From Strix aluco (lineage: Eukaryota; Chordata; Aves; Strigiformes; Strigidae): a stretch of DNA of 64,000 bases. The notes beneath the pieces are model-generated. The model did no database searches, had not been told where the DNA came from, and was given only the letters and a program-made list of their open reading frames with translations. Shown piece by piece: positions 1 to 13,500 of this stretch; the first letter of the stretch is position 1, and each line of letters starts with the position of its first letter. A program made the translations under genes and the position numbers. The stretch spans positions 20,586,180 through 20,650,179 of the forward strand of contig NC_133932.1 of assembly GCF_031877795.1 (NCBI RefSeq), read 5' to 3'.

Positions 1-3000
1 TGGTTTAATAGTAAACAAAATGAGAAATCAGCAAATTGTCATGCAGCAAAGAAGGAAAGTATGAAATAATAAATGGCAGTAGGGAGCTGATTGTGGAACA
101 GTTCAAAGCCCACCAATGTGAAAGGGAAGATGCTTTTATTCTCCAGATGCCAAACCTAACTTGGACTCTGAAACTGGTCTGGAACTAACCATGAACCTCA
201 CTTTCTGGGAGAGGAGTGTCAGTTCTTGTAGCTCTTACCTTGTGAAGTAATATCTTCTCCTTAGTTTGGACATTAGCCTCACTGACTTTGGGGCAGAGAA
301 GAAAAGGTTGTGCCAAGTCAGGTTTGTCTCATTAAGCCTCCCTGTTGCTCTACTGTCAAAATACGGTTGGAGGAAGTGGGGGAGACAGTTCTTCCAGTTT
401 GAGGGGTTCCAGTAACATTTTTATTTTCCTTGAAGGTATTTTGTCCTCGATTTCTGTGTGAAAAGCCCACACAGACATCATAGGATGCTCTGAAGCATCC
501 TTAAATGTATCAAGCTTTAAAAGCAGAAGGAAAAAAAAGTGATGTAGGTTTTTTTTTTTTTTCTTCTGCTTTGTTGGAAGATAATATTTGGTCAGTGATT
601 GCTCAAAATATTACAAAAACAAGTGTTGTAAAGCTAGGCAAGGCATTACAAGAAATCAAAGTAAAAAAATAAAATCACAGTGTATGGAATGAAAGAATTA
701 ACATACCTAAGCAGCTTTATTCCTGTCTTCTTTTTGTTTACCTCTCTCCTGCTTTATTTTAGGGCTGTAATGCCCGATTGCTGTCTACAGTGGGGTGTTT
801 CAGATGTTGAACTGGTGAAATTAAATAGAGGCTAGCACACAGTTGTTTTGTGTTCATCCTGTGTTTGCAGCAGAGCTGGGTAGCAGAAGTGCACATGCCC
901 ATATCCCATAGCAGACTGATCTGCTTTCTCCTGGCAATCACAGGAGTTGCTTTGGTGAGATATTATAGCCATTTTGGACAAGTCGGCATGGTGGCTCTGC
1001 TGTGTGCTGTTGTGGGTTTTTTGTGTGGTTTGTTTTTTTTTTAACAGTGATCTCTAAAGAGATTATTTTTAATGAATGTGTCCTTTTTTCTTACTCAGAG
1101 CATAAAAATGGCTCAAGGGCTCATATTCTTTCCCTGTCTCCCTTGCTGGCCCCTCCTCAAACAACAAAAGAAAGGCAGCTTTCTTTTTTTAAATTGGAGT
1201 TAGCAACGATGTCAGTTTTGGGATTTTGGAATTTTCCCAGTGGGGTGGGTGGGTTTTTTTGGTGATCTGTTTTTTGGGTTGGGTTTTTTTTGTGGAGAGG
1301 GGTCTGGGGATCTTGGGTCTCACAGCACTGTTGTGAACTCTTAACACCTTAATTGAAGGGGTGGAGATGCTGAATCACTAACAAAGACCTCCTTTATCCA
1401 AAATGTTAATCAATCATTGACGTTAAATAAGTGTGAACAAAACCAAACAAAAAAAACCCACCCTAAACAAGTTTTTGTCTAAGTCCCCCTCCCATTCAGC
1501 TGCTCATCTTTGGTCAGGTTAACATTAGATCTTCTTTTGGGGATGTATTTTGTGCGTGTGTATATGTGCTTGGTTTTGGCAATGTTTGGTAAAGGTTCTG
1601 TTGCTGACTTCCCAGTATAGTTTTCCCAATACAGGTTATTTAGCTCATGGATGCAATAAAGATGTTTTGGGAGAAACTGCGATCAGCTCTGGTGTGAGGG
1701 AAGTAGTTAGACTATGACAGTACTGTTTTAACCATCTCTTTGTGGGCTAGGGGTGTGCATCTTTTTAGGTTTTTGTGGTTTTGGGGAGATGTTTTGCTTT
1801 CCTCTCTTGTGATCAGTTAATTTGTTTATTGGTCAACACAGTCTTCTAAGCTAGGCAGGACCTGAATTTTAATGTGAAAGAAAAGAAATAGGTTTCTGTT
1901 CATACAACCAGAAACTTTGTAGATCTCTTCTATTATGAATACAAAGGGTGTGGACTCTTTCTTCCCTGTGCTTCTCCCCCTCCCTCCCCCCCCATCTTGC
2001 ATTTCATCTTTACAGTTCGCGTACTTGGATTGTTTTCAGTTAGGGTTAGTCCACAGCCAGAGAAACTACATTTGTCACTGAATGTCCAAATATAGAAACT
2101 AAGGCAACTATAAGTCACAAGGCTAAAATATTCATATACAACAGCTTTCCTGAACAGTTTCTATGTTTGAGGTGGAATGGAGTACCTTTGATCCATATTT
2201 GCTAGCTATTCAAAGACTTGCTACTCTGCAATACGTTGACTTCCCAGACCTATTTCTACATGTTTCTTTCTAGATTTTGTTTCCTCTTGAGTTTCTGACA
2301 TGCTGTGTCAATTCTGTTACCTTACAAACTGTGCCTATGGCTTAGGAATTTTGTTGGTCTTTTATGAATTCAATGGGGGAAAAAAAAAAAACCAACCCAA
2401 CAACTTTATCCTGTGGAGCAATTTACACTCAAGTGAGTATTCAAACTAATTCCCACCTTAAATGTCAGCTGTGCTACCTAGCAGGGTTTGATCTCTTGCG
2501 CTTTCTAGAATTTTACCAGAATTTCTTCAGAGTGATGCCGGCAGCCTTCATAAAATCCTTCTGTCTAGTTCATGTGGCCTTGGACTTCACAGAAATCTCT
2601 GTGCCTCGGTAAGGTCTGTGGTCTGTTTACATAGATATGAAGTCCTTTAACCCAGCAAGATTTGCTGTGGGCTTGGGTTTCCTGCTTACAAGCTCTGCTG
2701 GAGTCCCTCTAGTCTTCTTGCTGGCAAAATGAAGGTGTTAACTGAGGTTTTCAGGGCAATTTGTGAATGGAAGGAGATTTCATTGGTGAATTTGTGTCTG
2801 AGCACCGCTCTGCCTATTGTATTTAAAATAGCTTTCCCCTTGTACCTTTACTTGTCTGTTAGGTTTTTTTTTTTCTGTTTTAAAAGTTTAATCGTTTTGG
2901 AGCTGGACCTCATTTGTGGTAGGGACTGTACAAGTGCAGAAGAACAGGGACCTTATGCATAATTAGGACTTATGGATAATCTTGGAAGAACTCTAGCAAA

Positions 3001-6000
3001 AAAACCCATATGTTAGGAGATTTCTGCAGAGTTGCCTTGAAGACTGTGCGGTCTTACAAACTCTAGTTAATGACAATAGCAAAACATAAGGTGATATTTT
3101 AATGTGTGCTGAATCCAAAGAAACCGTTCCAATGACTTTAATCTGAGCATTATTCCTATTTTTGAAGAAGCGGGGTTGTACTTTGTGAGTATACCCTTAC
3201 CTATAGGCCTGGCTGCCTTCTGTTTGTATGCCTGTGAGCATTTCTTTTGGTGCTAGAGTTGGCTTTTGAGGAGTCCTCAGCACTTGCCCATTTTGACACT
3301 GCTCCACCCCTCTGTGTGTGCTGGTGGTGCTGCTGGAGCAGCTGTATGGTGAAATGGATCAAGAAACTGATCTGGATTATAGGTAACCCAGCAAAAATTC
3401 ATTATACTTAGCCCGCATCAGTTTGCCAGACTGGTTCACTGTTTGGCCACGCAAACGGGTACATCAGAGTGTGGTGGAAGTAAATATTGGTAGCAGCAGT
3501 TTTTTAAGCTGGTGTTGCTGCCAAAAGGAATGCTCATCTAACTATACCCATAAGAGTCTGCTAAACTTGCTAAATGTTACTTACACCTATTTGTTACAGC
3601 TTCCCTTGCCTGAGAACAGTTCCTTCAGCTTACCTTGTTCTTTTTGCCAAAAATGTTTCTCATCTCTGAACATATATGCAACGTAGAAGAAGAGAAAGCC
3701 TCTTTAAGAAGCTTTGAACAGGGCAAAAAGAAGAGTATGGTGGTTTAGCTGTGGAAGAGTTTCTGCTGCTTCAAGATTGTCTGATGATACAGAACATGTA
3801 GTGTAAATTGATGATAGGCTATTTAGTATGGTTGCAATTAAGCAGTGAAACTCATGCTGTGAGAATCATCAGGAGCAAGAATTCAACAAGAGTTAAAAAG
3901 GATCAGATGTCTGTAGGAATATGAAGAATATTCAATTATCATAATCAGTGACAGTAGAAATTTTGGAAGAGGTATTAAGCCTGTGGTCTAAACCTTGATT
4001 TTTATTCTGCTCTAACAGATGTGTTTCTATATTGGGAAAGAGAGGTTGTGCCTGGGTTTGCTGTGGGGTTCTTGCACACTTCTCTGGGAACTTGATGGAG
4101 ACCAGTGTGTGAGATGTGCCATTAAACTGCATAAGGCTTCTGGTTGGATCCCGGTGACCCATCCTGAAATCTGGTCTGAGCTACCAAACTGTGGCTATTG
4201 TGAAAAGCAAACTGCTGCTACCTTTGTTCTTACCTGCTCTTTGGCAGAGTCAGATCTCAGTGTTCTGTTTTTGATAATACTTTGACAACACTCATTGAAT
4301 TTATTTTAAAGACTTTTATGAACTTGCAGTTTACTATATCTGAGGAATGAATGTTATCTCCTTAGAGTAGATAGACATGCTCCAAGATCCTTTTTTTTTC
4401 AGACAGACTTAAAAGCAGAGGTGAGCTTTTCCTTGTTTGGCCTCTGAGAAGGAGCCTGTGGAATAGGGAAGGGAGATGAAAAGTGGAACTGTGAGGTGGT
4501 TGGCTTGTTTGTTTTTAAAGCCTAGGCAGAATCAATGAAATCCTTTTGAAGGAAGAAAAATGGAAAGTGTGCTTTACCAGCGACATAATTTCTTTCAACA
4601 AAGCAGGGCTGAGAGGTGGTAGAGCAATGTCCTCTGAAATTCACTGAAAATTGGGTGCTGTAGTCTTGAAAACAATACTGATTTTAAGTGCTCCTTAGTG
4701 GCACAATCTATGGCAAAAAGAGTATATGATATATGCAATAATGTAAGTGCATATAGAATTGTGGGAGAGCTTGCCTTTTTCTGTATTGAGTTCAGAGCAG
4801 TTGTGACTTGGGCACAGATAGCCATACAGCTGCCTGCTCAGCTAGCATTTGCAATTACTCTGAGCTGGTTGTCCTGCTCTCGTGGCTGCCTGGCCTCCTG
4901 AGAAAGCAGTGCCACTGTATTCTTGCTACTTGGCTTTCTGGTGGGCCGGTCTGCATAGTGGCAGAGCAAGGGAGCTTTAAATCTCTGACCCATCTTTTCA
5001 CTGGATGGTCTGCATGTGCCTGTTGTTGTCCTCTCTGCCTTCTGAACAAAGGGTGCAGATACCTGTTTTACCTTATCAGTGGGGTGGCTGGGGCCCATAG
5101 GCTCTTTTAAAACCAGGTTAGGTTGGATTTGGTGGCGAATTTGAGATCAGAACCTGGCTCTTAACGTGCCTGCGATTTATCTACTCGACCACTTACTTAC
5201 ACTCTACAAATTGCTTTAAATCTCTAAGTCCGCTTCTGTATGTTGCGTGAAGCCATCTTTGCCACCTTTGCAGTGTGTATAAAATTATGCAAAATCTGAA
5301 GGAAAGTTCCGGTTTAGTGGTTCACTGTTAAAAACACTGGGTAAGGTCAAGCAGTAGACCCTTCTTCAGGTTGCTCAGAGCTATGCTGTCTGCATTTTGC
5401 TGAACTGACTTCTTCAGGTGTCTTGATATCACTGTTCCGCTGCCTGTGAAATGGCAGTAGTTTATCTACGTACCAATCTGGTTTTGTTTGAGGACTGATT
5501 AGAAATGTATTTGCAGTGTAATAGAAAACAAAGCTGTAGCTTGTTGAGGTGAGCAGCCACAGCTTCTACAGGGAGAGTTGTTGTGATGGAGAGTTTAGGC
5601 AGTCTTCTGTATGGAGAAACTCTTCTTGGAACTTCTGCTAGCGGAATTGAAGCTTTCCACCACATTTATATGCATGTATGACAAGGGAGTAAAGAACTTC
5701 AGGCCAAAATGGCTTGACAGCTTGTTAGCAAGAAAATGCTTTCTTCTGTCTCTTAAAAAAAAATATATATATATAAAAAAAATGGTAACCTTCTTGTGGT
5801 TAGGGATGCAAAGTTGAAACTGTCAGGCAAATAGCCACCATCCAGCAGAAATGCTTCTGAATGTTCTTGTGAAAACTAGCTTTGATTTGACAGTTATGAG
5901 TCTTTGAAAATAGCGCTCTGTTTATACAGTACAGTAAATACTTTGAAGTATGGTAGGCTTTGCTGTACATGCGTGGCTAACTAGAAGAATATTAAACGTG

Positions 6001-7145
6001 TACATCTTGTGTTGAGTGAGGGAGGATCTCGCAGCAATTGGAATTGCAGGCTCTTCATACTTTTATAAGATCATGTCAAAGCAGTAGATTTGATAATAGA
6101 CCTGATTATACAGTTGCTTAATTTCTTGTCAAAATAACATTTTTGCATGCAGTGTTTTGAGATCTTTTAGGTGACCTCATGTTATTTATCAAATGTCAGT
6201 TTTTCATCCCAGCAGCTTTGATATAATCATGTAGCATCGTGGAATACTGTGTACATGCCGTCTTTGCTTGCTGGAGTTCTTTGAAGTGCCTTACTCGTGA
6301 GAAGAGTCATTGCTCTGCTGAAGATCCTACATTTAACGACTAGGAAACCAGAATACGGAAGCAGTGCACTGTGTTGCTAAAGGTTGTGCTACATCCAACA
6401 TACCTAATGTGGGTCTGAAAGCAAAGAAATGAGAGGTTCGATACACCAGGACCACATAGCCCTTGACACACGTCTTACCCAGTGGTAAGCTGCACAGGAT
6501 GTAGTAATTCTTCGGCTCTGCCCCTGTGGGAACGCCTGTTTTGCAGTGCTGAGCTCCCCAGGCTTGAGTGCCTGGTGCTGTAAAACAGCAGGAGGGCTTG
6601 TGTAAGGGAGAAGAGCAGCAGGATAGCTGGTGGTGACAGTCCTGGGCAAAAACTGGTCTCATGGGCAGTGCTGGAAGGTAGCAATGCTTGGGGAAGCCTC
6701 GAAAATCTGCTCATTTGGGATGAGAGAGAGAGAGACCAGACACCTGTTAAGGTGAAGGTTAACATGAAGGAGGGGGTGTGGGTCGCCCCCAGCAATTCTG
6801 AGAGGTGTCATGTCCCCTTACACCATACTGGGGAATTACTGCTTGCTGTAGCACTGAGTTTTCCTCTGAGGAGGTCTGTCCTGTACTGACCCATCCCAGC
6901 CCCACTTAGCTTATGAAAACTGACAAGATTGCAGCCTGAGGAATTATGCCTGAGGACTGTTTCTTATCTTTCATATTCTGGAAGCCTAGTGAAGGGATGC
7001 TGAAATGAAAAGAAAAAGCACTTGTTTTTTTCCGTGATAGGTGGCTTATTTCTCCCAAGCCTTCTGCTTAAACAGTGGTGTTACTACGTGTTGAAGAACA
7101 AACTGGTGTCTCCTCAGTCCTCTCTTCTCATCCATTATTTCAGCA

Positions 7146-7184
7146 TTTTTTTTTTTTTTTTTTTTTCCTCCCCCCTCTCTGCAG
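7146..7184 (+). repeat. Poly-T run followed by a pyrimidine tract ending in CAG
   Basis: A run of 21 T is followed by a C/T-rich stretch and GCAG at 7,181-7,184. It could be a decayed retroposon tail in reverse orientation or a splice acceptor. The run itself is certain; its function is not. Confidence 0.7.
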
Positions 7185-10100
7185 ATTAGTTTCTGAAGAA
7201 TGGGCTGCTGGCAAGCTTGATACAGGTCTCTTTTTTACCTACGGTGGTTCATGCTGATGTCCCTATTTAAATTTCAGAAAAAATAAACCCAGAGAAGTAA
7301 GGGAAAAGAGATCGCCTCTGGCTCTGAATGCATTGCCTACTTCCTGAAAAGTAGATGAAGTTTTGACATAGGCAAAGCTATGAGAGCAGCCCGTGGAAAG
7401 CTGTAGTGTTATCTACCGGACTCCTGCATGTAATGCTGACTGATGCTGGGCTGTTAACTGCTAACATGATGTAGTAAGCTGCAGAAGCCTGTCATATATT
7501 ACGGAAATACTGTTAAAACATTTCTTGAAAAATCCCTTATTGCTAGAGCTTTTGATCTTTATCAGTGTTAACAATAGTAGGAACTCTAGAGCAGACAGGC
7601 TGCTGCTAAGGTAAGTGACGCTCCACGTAAAGTGCTAGGAACTCCAGTCGTAATGTACATAGACTGCTCCCAGCATTGCTAACATAGGTGGAGCTGAACT
7701 GATGTTGGCAGCTGCGCTGGAGTACACCGAGGCTGAGCTGAGGTCAGCGTGATGTCGTGGTGCACTATGGGTTGTGTGACAGTGTGCCTAGTGCCCTGGC
7801 AGCAGTCTGGCTGGCCTGCACCTGCAGATGTCACTGGGCAAAGCTGAAATGGTGTGAGCAGCAAGGGGGAGCGTTCAGAGCATTCCTGGACAGAAGAAGA
7901 TAGTTCTAGCTTAGGCTTTGGGGTTTTTTTAGGGTTTTTCTTTTGGCCTTTTTCCCCAAACTGATTTCTGAAACTGTGTCAGAATTTGCCAGGATGTTGT
8001 TCTAGTCCCAGGTGAACCAAGTAGTTCAGGATGGTTTGGTTTTTTGTTTTTTGTTGTTTACATAATAGCAGCTGGGAAATTGAAAGGAACTTCAAGTGTC
8101 TGCCTTGAATCTGCTCATCAGTGTCCATAAGTGTCTGTCTCCTCCATTACTTTGGGGAAAGAGTTGTGCAAAATCAGAAACGGTATAGGACAGCTGTTCA
8201 CCCCCACTGCATTAAAAACACTGAAGTGTTGTTAGATGCACTAAAAATAAAATTTAATGGCATGTAGCTGTCTTTTTGACAAAAAGTGTTAGTGTTACAG
8301 TTCTTAAAAGTAATTGTTATGAGTGTAGTGGACAATGTGCAAAAGACTATTTTAGAATGATTTCTGTAAATACCTAAAAAAAATAATTACTTAAACAGCC
8401 TTTACATCATGGCTACTGTTGGATATCCATGTGCTTGTCAGAAGGAGGAAGGAAGAGAATAGTTGGTGGAGATACCATTCTCTGAGAGGAGGAGATGGTT
8501 ACATGAGAAATGTCACAAAAGACTTTGTTCTCTGAGCCTTCGCGTTTGTATTGTGCTTTGTCAGTGATTATCTTGACTACGCTTTTTAAGGATAGAGAGC
8601 AAAAGGTTGGACTTTCTGTAGCTGTCCCTGTTTTGAATGGACTTCTGAAGAGATTGGTTCTTTTGGAAATGTCCATGTCTGTGGTGATAGGAGCTGGAGG
8701 GGAAGAGCGTGGGAGAAAGTATCTGCACTCTTACTCAAGATATGTGGATGAGCAGGCACAGGTAGGCTCAGCAGATACATCTGTATGACCACACATACTG
8801 AATTTGCATGGGGGTGATTAAGTATATTCTTATAGTTTCTGGGAGGTTTATCCTGTGGTCCTAAATTCTTAAATTCATCAGAGCTACTTGAAGGAACTTC
8901 TCTTCCTTGTAACGGCATAAAGTCTTCCCTGCTCTTTCCCGGTCAATGTGCTTGTAGATCATCAAGGTGCTAATTTTAAGTGAACCTATCTTTGCTCAAT
9001 CCCCTTCTCTGTGCTTCAAGGCATGGCGGTAGTTGTGGGAAATAACCTGCCCGCGTTTCAGAGGTTAACAGAGAGGTGCAAACACACCACATGTACAAGA
9101 AGAGTTATTTTCTCTGTGGAGATTGTAACAAGCCTGGTGAAGATTATGTAGTCCCCACATTCATGTAGCAAAATGAGTTTAGGTGACAAATTATCGATTC
9201 TTCTTTTGATTCAGAGTCACTTCTAGTACAAGACCATGAGCAAAGAGGTTAATGCTGTGCAGACTTGGGATTAGCGGTGATTTCTCTGATGTGCGTAAGG
9301 AGGAATTCTTGGCTTTGGGAAACCGTGAGGACTTTGCATATGCCACTGTTCTTTACTGCCGAGACATAAATGTATAAAAGTCTGTAAGTTAGGACCATCT
9401 AGAAACTGGTGACTGTCTGCCAGTTGCTATCTAATCAGCTTAGTATTAACAAGTTAGCTCTTGATGTTGAGAAAATGATTTATAAGTAAGTGGGATTTGT
9501 GGCTTACTAGGGAATGACAGAACATGATGTTTTCCCCAAATCAGCAGCTGTTTTGGGTAGAGTGTGGTCCATGTACCATATGAGGAGCCCCTGGTGCAAG
9601 TGGCCACTGCCTTTCTGCCAGATGGGACACATGAGCGAATCAGCTGAAGGTCTACTGTGTGATAACTGTGTAGTTTGATTAAAGGATGAGATCTGCACAC
9701 CCTGCAATGGAAAGAGCTGGTAGACAGTAGGAATGCTTTATGCATTCATGGGAAAGGACGAGGAGGACACCTCTTGCTAAGACATAAGGGCAGATTTAAA
9801 GGTGTAGTTCAAAGCCCTTAGTAGGGGCCGTATCTAGAAACTGGGACTGGTTCAAGGGATTGAAGGGTGTCCTGTGTCCCTGTATCCTCAGGTGTCATGG
9901 GAAGATGTGTGGGGTGTAGAATATTCACATCAATTTATTTGCTTTTACTTACATATGATCTTAAAGGAGTCTGACAGTTCAATAAAAGCATTAAATAACA
10001 CTTCCTGCGTCCTCCTTGTTTCCCAGTTGCACTCTTTAGCAATGAGGTGTGTAATCAAGTACTTTATTAAGCAGCAGCTTATTAAACAGTAACATGTGCA

Positions 10101-10470
10101 GTTCAGCTGCAAGTGTGCAAAATAAGCAAATGCTTAACAAAACTGGTAAGGGCAGCATGTGGTGAAAACCAGTGGTAGCTCTTGGGGTGTCTTGGGTGTC
10201 GTAGAGTCACCTTTTGCCAGTGCAGCTGTTCTCCCTCTTATGTGGTTGGATGAGAGCTGGAGAAATAGGATGTGCCCTTCCCAGCAAAATTGCTCTGAAG
10301 GAGTGCATGGGTTGATTCATTGCCTTACCCCACCTCTCCGGTCGTGCGGGGAATCCACCGGTGGAAGCACATGCACGGGTTTGCTTCCTGGTGGCTGTCA
10401 GGATGAGCAGTTGCTCAGACAGCTCCTGCTGCTGGTGATGCTGCTCTTCCCAGAGTAGTCTCTTACTCCA

Positions 10471-10500
10471 CTCTCTCTCTCTCTCTCTCTGTGTCTCTCT
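10471..10500. repeat. (CT)n microsatellite
   Basis: About 20 bases of uninterrupted CT dinucleotides, then GTGT and more CT units, in non-coding DNA upstream of the BCL9 coding exons. Confidence 0.9.
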
Positions 10501-13500
10501 CCTTTCTTGCCCGCTCCGCTGTCAAAGCTACAATCCAGGGTGCTGGCTCAGCTTGCATTCAGAGTTATCATTTGTTTTCTGTAGCAGCAGGTCTCTAGCC
10601 TTTTTTCTTTTTCCATGCTGATTTTGGGCTCTCACCACCCTCAGTCCAGCACAGACTGAGAGCCTTAGAAAGGCCACAGGGAAAAAAAGAAGTGTGCTCT
10701 TTCTTGTGCACAGAGAAAGAGGTTTCTTGCCTTTAATGCTTCGTGTCGCAGTAAGGCCACAAGTTTGATACTTTTATCTATTTGGTATGCCTTTATTTCA
10801 TCTCTCCACATTCTCCTTCTCAAAGAGGGAGAAAAGACTGAAGTGAATCAGTGATAACTGCAGCTGTTCGTGCTGAAGCAGCCGTAATGCTGTACACCTC
10901 CACGTACCTGACCACTTGTCACTATCAAGCTTCTGCAGTTTAAGGGCATAAAGTAGGAATAAGCTAGTTTGGATGTCTTTTTCCCTTCTGTTTGCAACAG
11001 TGGTGGCTAGTTCATAGAAGTACAGGGATGGTTCACGAATACTTGTGAAGTATTAGTGATGTGTATTTGTGTCTTGTTAGTTGCTCTGGGGTACATGCCT
11101 GTGTACATGCTCTCACCCTCCTGCTCTTAATTTGCTGTGAAGCAAGCTGTCTTGTGCCTACTGCGGGCTAAGACCGTGCAGGTGAGCAGCAGAGATGTAA
11201 ACTAGGGGATGGAATTACATTGCAGTAACTCTCTGGGTAGCCTTAAATGTGGATCGTGGCTGAGCATTTGTGTCCCTCTTGCAGTCCTGAGCTATGGTAC
11301 GTAAGGCTGCCCTGCTCCAGTGCTTTGCCAAGTTGAACTTGAGTATTTCAAGCAGTAGAACTCCAACTGTTTGCTGTGACAGATTCTCTCCATCCTGATG
11401 TGTGCCGGTGTTCGCATGTTTTCCCTTTCAAGGGAAATGGTGATTTCGGTCCCTGCTTTGATAGAGGTGTGTCAGCACTGGCATGGCTTAGCCTATATTG
11501 TTTCGTTGGGTGGGGGAAAGGGGAGAGAAGATATAACTGGGTAATTGGATTCAGGGATGATTGTGCTGCTGTGGTAGGTTTTACAGGATGAAGCAGCTTG
11601 TTGCGATAGGTGTTTGTTTCAGCTTCTGTCTGCAGGTGTGACTTGGCTAGATAAGGATGGTCTATCACGTTGATGATTTCATTGTTTGATTTGGCTGGAC
11701 TGGGTGGAGAATGTAGCTGCATTGTTTGGGACTAGCTTTGTAGTTTGGTTTTGTTGAAGTGGATTACATGGCAGCGCATTGCTACGTTATTAAGGTGAAG
11801 CTGCAGTAGATAATAGTTGGAGAATGTTGGAGGGAAGAGAATATGCACAGGGTTTCACAATGCGTAACTAATTGAGCCTCCTGTGTTCCTGTTGGGAGAT
11901 CTGGTCAGCAGAATGTATTGGGATTACACAGAAAACCTCTGGTAGCGATTTCAGTTTGCAGTTGTACTTTGGCTGCAAGGCTGTCCATGCTGCGTAAATA
12001 GCTGAGAGTGCTCTGAGAGACCACGCTGGCCCCGACAGTGTGAATGTTGTCTGGATTCATACTGTTCTTACAGCCTCTCCAGTTTTCACAGTGGGTGAGG
12101 GAGAAGCTGGCAGATAGCTGCTCTATCTTTATTTACTGACCTCAAATTTACCATTAAGCCATTCCTCAGAGTCCACATTTCCTTGTATTACTGAACTTTC
12201 AGGCATTTAAACTTGCTTTAACATGTAAGTGAACATTCATTGTTGCAGGGTTGTCCCCATTACTGAAAGTGTGGCTGGTTGGTTTCTGGGCCATGAACTC
12301 TTTTGGCCTTATAGGAAATAACCGTAGTGCAAGGTGGGGCCAACCCCTCTATCTTGAGCAAACTTACAGTATGTCTGACTCGGGAAGGTTTGCAGTTGGA
12401 TTCCCTTCTCTTTGTACTGTAGCACAATGATGTGAAGTAGGAGCTGCCAGAACGGTAGATAGGGCTTCTTCCTTCTAAAACCTGGTTGGTTTTCCCCTAG
12501 ATGTGATTGCCTGGCTTTACCTGATGCTTGATGTTTTTATTTATACGTTGTCTGGCTGTGGAGGAGGTTGTATATACAAAGGACAGGGGTTTGGCAGAAG
12601 TTGCTGAGCACATAGTGAGGGGAAGGTGAGCCTTTGAAGAGAGATGGGTGCAGAGAAGGGGAGGTAACATGTCTGAGCTTTGTGCCAGCTTCTATAAGCA
12701 CAGATGAGCTCATGGGAATCCAGCTAGCTCAGATGTGGGAGTGCTAAAGCAGGTCTGACCTACTTCCCCTCCATGTGCAGCACACACATCTTCAGACTCT
12801 TCCAGTCTGATGGTGGCTTTTTTGGTGCTGACAAATCTTGCCAGTCTGAGCGGAGGCTTCCTCTTCTCAGTGGTTCAGAGCAAGTTTTGATTCCTCTGCT
12901 TCAGTGGCTTGATGCTTGGCTGTGCATTCTTGTTGGTGAAACTCTTCCTCTCTCTTCTTTTTCCAGGTGAACTTTTCTTGTGAGTCGAGTGGTTTGCAAC
13001 TCATGGCTTCCACAATGAGTACTGCTGTGTCGTGACACCAGGGGTCTTGGTAAGCTACTTGGAAAGGCGAGGACCTGTCATCTCCATAAATGTGGGCGTG
13101 TCTCCTTTGTCTCTGCAACTGAGGTTTGAAGCCATTTTAAGCCGTCCAAAATGCAAGCTGCAACCAAGTGAGGGGAGGCTACTTTTCACCTGTTCTCACC
13201 TCCTCCTTTGAGCTTGCAGTGGCACTGATGTGGTTACATGATCAACCAGATCAGGCGACTAATCCAGCTGAATAGAGATTTCTGGTGTTTCCCTTGGGTT
13301 AGTTCCCATTCAGATCTTTCCCTGATGTGGTCAGGAGAGAGGTGGTGAAAATGAGTAGCCAGTTGAACCATCCCTTTTCCCTGCAGCCGTTGCCTGGCAT
13401 ACCTTAAAGCAATCCTGAAAATACAGCCTTGGATGTAGCTTGCCAAAATGTTTTGAAAAGTGGCTTGACCATTCACTGTCAGTGACCCTACCTCTAATTT

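Noticed and set aside
2880-2960. Possible old CR1/L3-like tail (GGGACTGTACAAGTGCAGAA and nearby)
   Set aside because: Only a short partial resemblance to the GCACTGTACAAACACA type of tail; too weak to call.
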